From: Pseudomonadota bacterium
Lineage (GTDB): Bacteria; Pseudomonadota; Alphaproteobacteria; JAKJEU01
Reading direction: 5' to 3'
Assembly: GCA_022705265.1 (NCBI GenBank)
Contig: JAKJEU010000098.1
Span: 1-5,669 of the forward strand
DNA length: 5,669 nt
Part shown: piece by piece, positions 3,791 to 5,669 of the stretch
Numbering within the stretch: the stretch's first letter is position 1
Layout: every line of letters begins with the position of its first letter
Notes under the pieces: generated by a model
Told to the model about the DNA's origin: nothing
What the model saw: the letters and a program-made list of their open reading frames with translations, nothing else
The model's database searches: none
Position numbers and translations under genes: made by a program

Positions 3791-5669
3791 TTAATTCATA
3801 TTTACCAAAGAAATTTCATGGCACGAATCCCAATTTTTTAACTTTTCTTCCATGTCTTTTTCACATAAAGGCTTAGAAAAAAGATAACCTTGAATAATAT
3901 CGCAACCTTGCTCTTTTAGATATTTAAAATGAAGCGTATTATCCACACCTTCGGCTAATACCACCAAATTCAAAGCCTTAGCCATAGCTATGGTCGCATT
4001 TATAATCGCCTTACCATTTGCCGAATTTATATCAAGCACAAAAGTACGGTCGATTTTAAGTTTTTTAAGAGGAAACCTTTTAAGCATGCTTAAAGAAGAA
4101 TATCCCGTACCAAAATCATCAACCGAACAAAGAACACCTCTTTTCCTTAATTTTTCAATCGTACGCCTTGAAGCCAAAGCATCCTCCATCATCGCACTTT
4201 CAGTTAATTCCACTTCCAAACATTCAGGAGGAAGACCAATATCATTTAGCATCTTGTCAATTAATCGTAAAACTGATTTTGGATCATGCTTACCCGATAT
4301 ATTAACTGCTATTGGAACTCTTGCAATACCTTGGTCAATCCATCTTTTATTAATCTTACATGCCTCTTCAATGATTGCTTCCGACAAGGACTCTATTAAC
4401 CCATATTCTTCTGCGATTTTAATAAAAACATCAGGAGGAATAAATCCCTCTTCCTCATCATTCCATCTTGCCAAAACCTCCATACCAATAATCTCACCAG
4501 TTAAAACATCAACTTGGGCTTGGAAATATGGTAATATTTGTTTATTTAAAATTGCATGTTTCAATCTTGTCCTTAATGAAAGATTCCTTGCGATTTTTGA
4601 TTTCATATGCTCTGAAAAAATTTGATATTCACTTTGAAAATCATATTTTGTGCTTGATAAAGCAACTTCGGAATATTTAAGCAAAGCTTTTGAATCGCTA
4701 CTGTGGGTTGGATAAATACTTACCCCAATTTTTACATTAACATCAAATTCTTGTCCTTCGATTTTCATTGAGTCGATAAAAATATCCTCTAAATTCTTAC
4801 AAAAATCATCAATCTCACTACCATGAGAAATTCCACCTTTAAGCAAAATAAATCTACTTCCCGAAGCATATGTAAGGCAATCCCTGTCACTTATGACTTT
4901 TGTTATTCGATTAGCCACCTCCTCCATCAACATATCGCCAATATCGTAACCTGAATTTGCGTAAAAATAGCTCATATTCGTAGGAATAATTGAAATAACC
5001 GCAAACTTTTTATTATGACGATTAGCAGAACTTATAAATTTTGGAAAAGCTTTCATCAAATATGCACGATTTCCAGCCCCAGTCATCAAATCATGATAAG
5101 CCAGATATCTTATTTGCTCTTCTGCTTTTTTTCTTTCGGTGATATCAATCGCAAGCCCGTGATTTAATATCGAGCCATTTTTAAGCCTTTCCGGTCTTAT
5201 CCGTAAATGAACCCAATTACCATTTTTAAGCTTAACTTCTCGCTCAAACATATCGATTTTATTATTTCTGAATAAACTTTTACGGAACTCAACAATATCA
5301 TTGGCGTCTTCGTCTTCGAATTGTTCCAACAAAAGATTATTTTTTGGCACAAACATAGAATTATCAAGCCTAAATACCGATTTTGAACCCTCACTTATAT
5401 AAAGACTTTCTTGTCCTCCATCATCTCTTATCGACGATGTAAAAAAAGCACAAGGCATAGCTGAAACAATATTTCCAAGCCTTATTTCACTTTCACGCAA
5501 TGCTGTTTCTGTTTTTTTTCTTTGAGTAATATCACGAATGATAAGAATAAAAAGCAAAACTCCTTCTTTTTTGATGTCGTTTAAAGAAAATTCAACCGGA
5601 AAAGTTGAACCATCTTTTCTCACCCCTTCATATTCCCTAACATTTTGCCTTGGATTATCCATTCGTACC
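3791..5669 (-). CDS. PAS-PAS-degenerate GGDEF-EAL protein, probable c-di-GMP phosphodiesterase (5' partial)
   Basis: The reading frame stays open through the window's last base, so the N-terminus is missing; the ATG at 5660-5662 sits mid-PAS domain and is not the start. Residues are counted from that Met (623 visible). Order: end of one PAS/PAC domain (1-52, with RKDGSTFPVE and DITQRKK), a second PAS/PAC (about 53-180, ending DITERKK), a GGDEF-fold domain (about 185-345, entered by YLAYHDLMTGAGNR), and an EAL domain (about 362-610). The GGDEF signature is SGSRF (267-271) and the metal-binding acids of the LDxDxF motif are replaced (IIPTN, 225-229), so cyclase activity should be lost. The EAL domain keeps E395 (as EVL), N454, E485, D515-D516 in DDFGTG, K536, E571 and Q591, so c-di-GMP hydrolysis to pGpG is expected. 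The PAS domains presumably sense a signal. A 132-bp gap separates it from kamA, and functional linkage is not evident. Confidence 0.93.
   Translation of the reverse strand, partial: VRMDNPRQNVREYEGVRKDGSTFPVEFSLNDIKKEGVLLFILIIRDITQRKKTETALRESEIRLGNIVSAMPCAFFTSSIRDDGGQESLYISEGSKSVFRLDNSMFVPKNNLLLEQFEDEDANDIVEFRKSLFRNNKIDMFEREVKLKNGNWVHLRIRPERLKNGSILNHGLAIDITERKKAEEQIRYLAYHDLMTGAGNRAYLMKAFPKFISSANRHNKKFAVISIIPTNMSYFYANSGYDIGDMLMEEVANRITKVISDRDCLTYASGSRFILLKGGISHGSEIDDFCKNLEDIFIDSMKIEGQEFDVNVKIGVSIYPTHSSDSKALLKYSEVALSSTKYDFQSEYQIFSEHMKSKIARNLSLRTRLKHAILNKQILPYFQAQVDVLTGEIIGMEVLARWNDEEEGFIPPDVFIKIAEEYGLIESLSEAIIEEACKINKRWIDQGIARVPIAVNISGKHDPKSVLRLIDKMLNDIGLPPECLEVELTESAMMEDALASRRTIEKLRKRGVLCSVDDFGTGYSSLSMLKRFPLKKLKIDRTFVLDINSANGKAIINATIAMAKALNLVVLAEGVDNTLHFKYLKEQGCDIIQGYLFSKPLCEKDMEEKLKNWDSCHEISLVNMN

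Noticed and set aside
3990..4625. Long 211-residue open frame on the plus strand
   Set aside because: It is antisense to the EAL domain, whose conserved catalytic residues fix the real frame. The antisense protein shows no recognisable domain, and no convincing ribosome binding site was seen.
5660..5662. ATG as the true start of the PAS-GGDEF-EAL gene
   Set aside because: The frame continues open to the window edge and the Met falls in the middle of a PAS domain, so the gene is cut by the window.

Overview
The window is AT-rich (about one third G+C by eye) and gene-dense. Every gene lies on the minus strand, so transcription runs from high to low coordinates. It uses the standard genetic code and clear AGGAG-type ribosome binding sites. 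The PAS-GGDEF-EAL protein and the style of the ATP-grasp and GNAT proteins suggest a Gram-negative bacterium. A low-GC alphaproteobacterium-like lineage is my best guess, but that rests on remembered family resemblance and is weak.

Layout in the direction of transcription. (1) 5669-3791: the 3' part of a PAS-PAS-GGDEF-EAL signalling protein whose start lies beyond the window. Its GGDEF domain has lost its signature and metal acids, while the EAL domain keeps every catalytic residue I can check, so it should degrade rather than make c-di-GMP. (2) 3790-3659: a 132-bp, very AT-rich spacer with a plausible promoter (TTGACA, 16 nt, TATGAA) and a strong ribosome binding site. (3) 3646-1: four tightly packed genes that look like one operon. 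They are a KamA-type radical SAM lysine 2,3-aminomutase, two successive D-Ala-D-Ala-ligase-like ATP-grasp enzymes, and a GNAT acetyltransferase. Spacing is 27 bp, 0 bp and a 17-bp overlap.

The operon is the interesting part. The aminomutase keeps the residues that in clostridial KamA read the lysine side chain and carboxylate, so beta-lysine is the expected product. Downstream are two amide-forming ligases that do not look like ordinary cell-wall Ddl enzymes, and an acetyltransferase. A coherent inference is a pathway making a small, N-acetylated beta-lysine-containing peptide. It could be a compatible solute, by analogy with N-epsilon-acetyl-beta-lysine and with N-acetylglutaminylglutamine amide, or it could be a cell-envelope or secreted metabolite. 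The chemistry is inferred from families; the product cannot be read from the sequence. The aminomutase also carries an unusual acidic, proline-rich N-terminal extension with repeated Pro-Pro-Pro motifs, and it lacks the zinc site of the clostridial enzyme.

No tRNA, rRNA, CRISPR array, insertion sequence or clear intrinsic terminator was seen.
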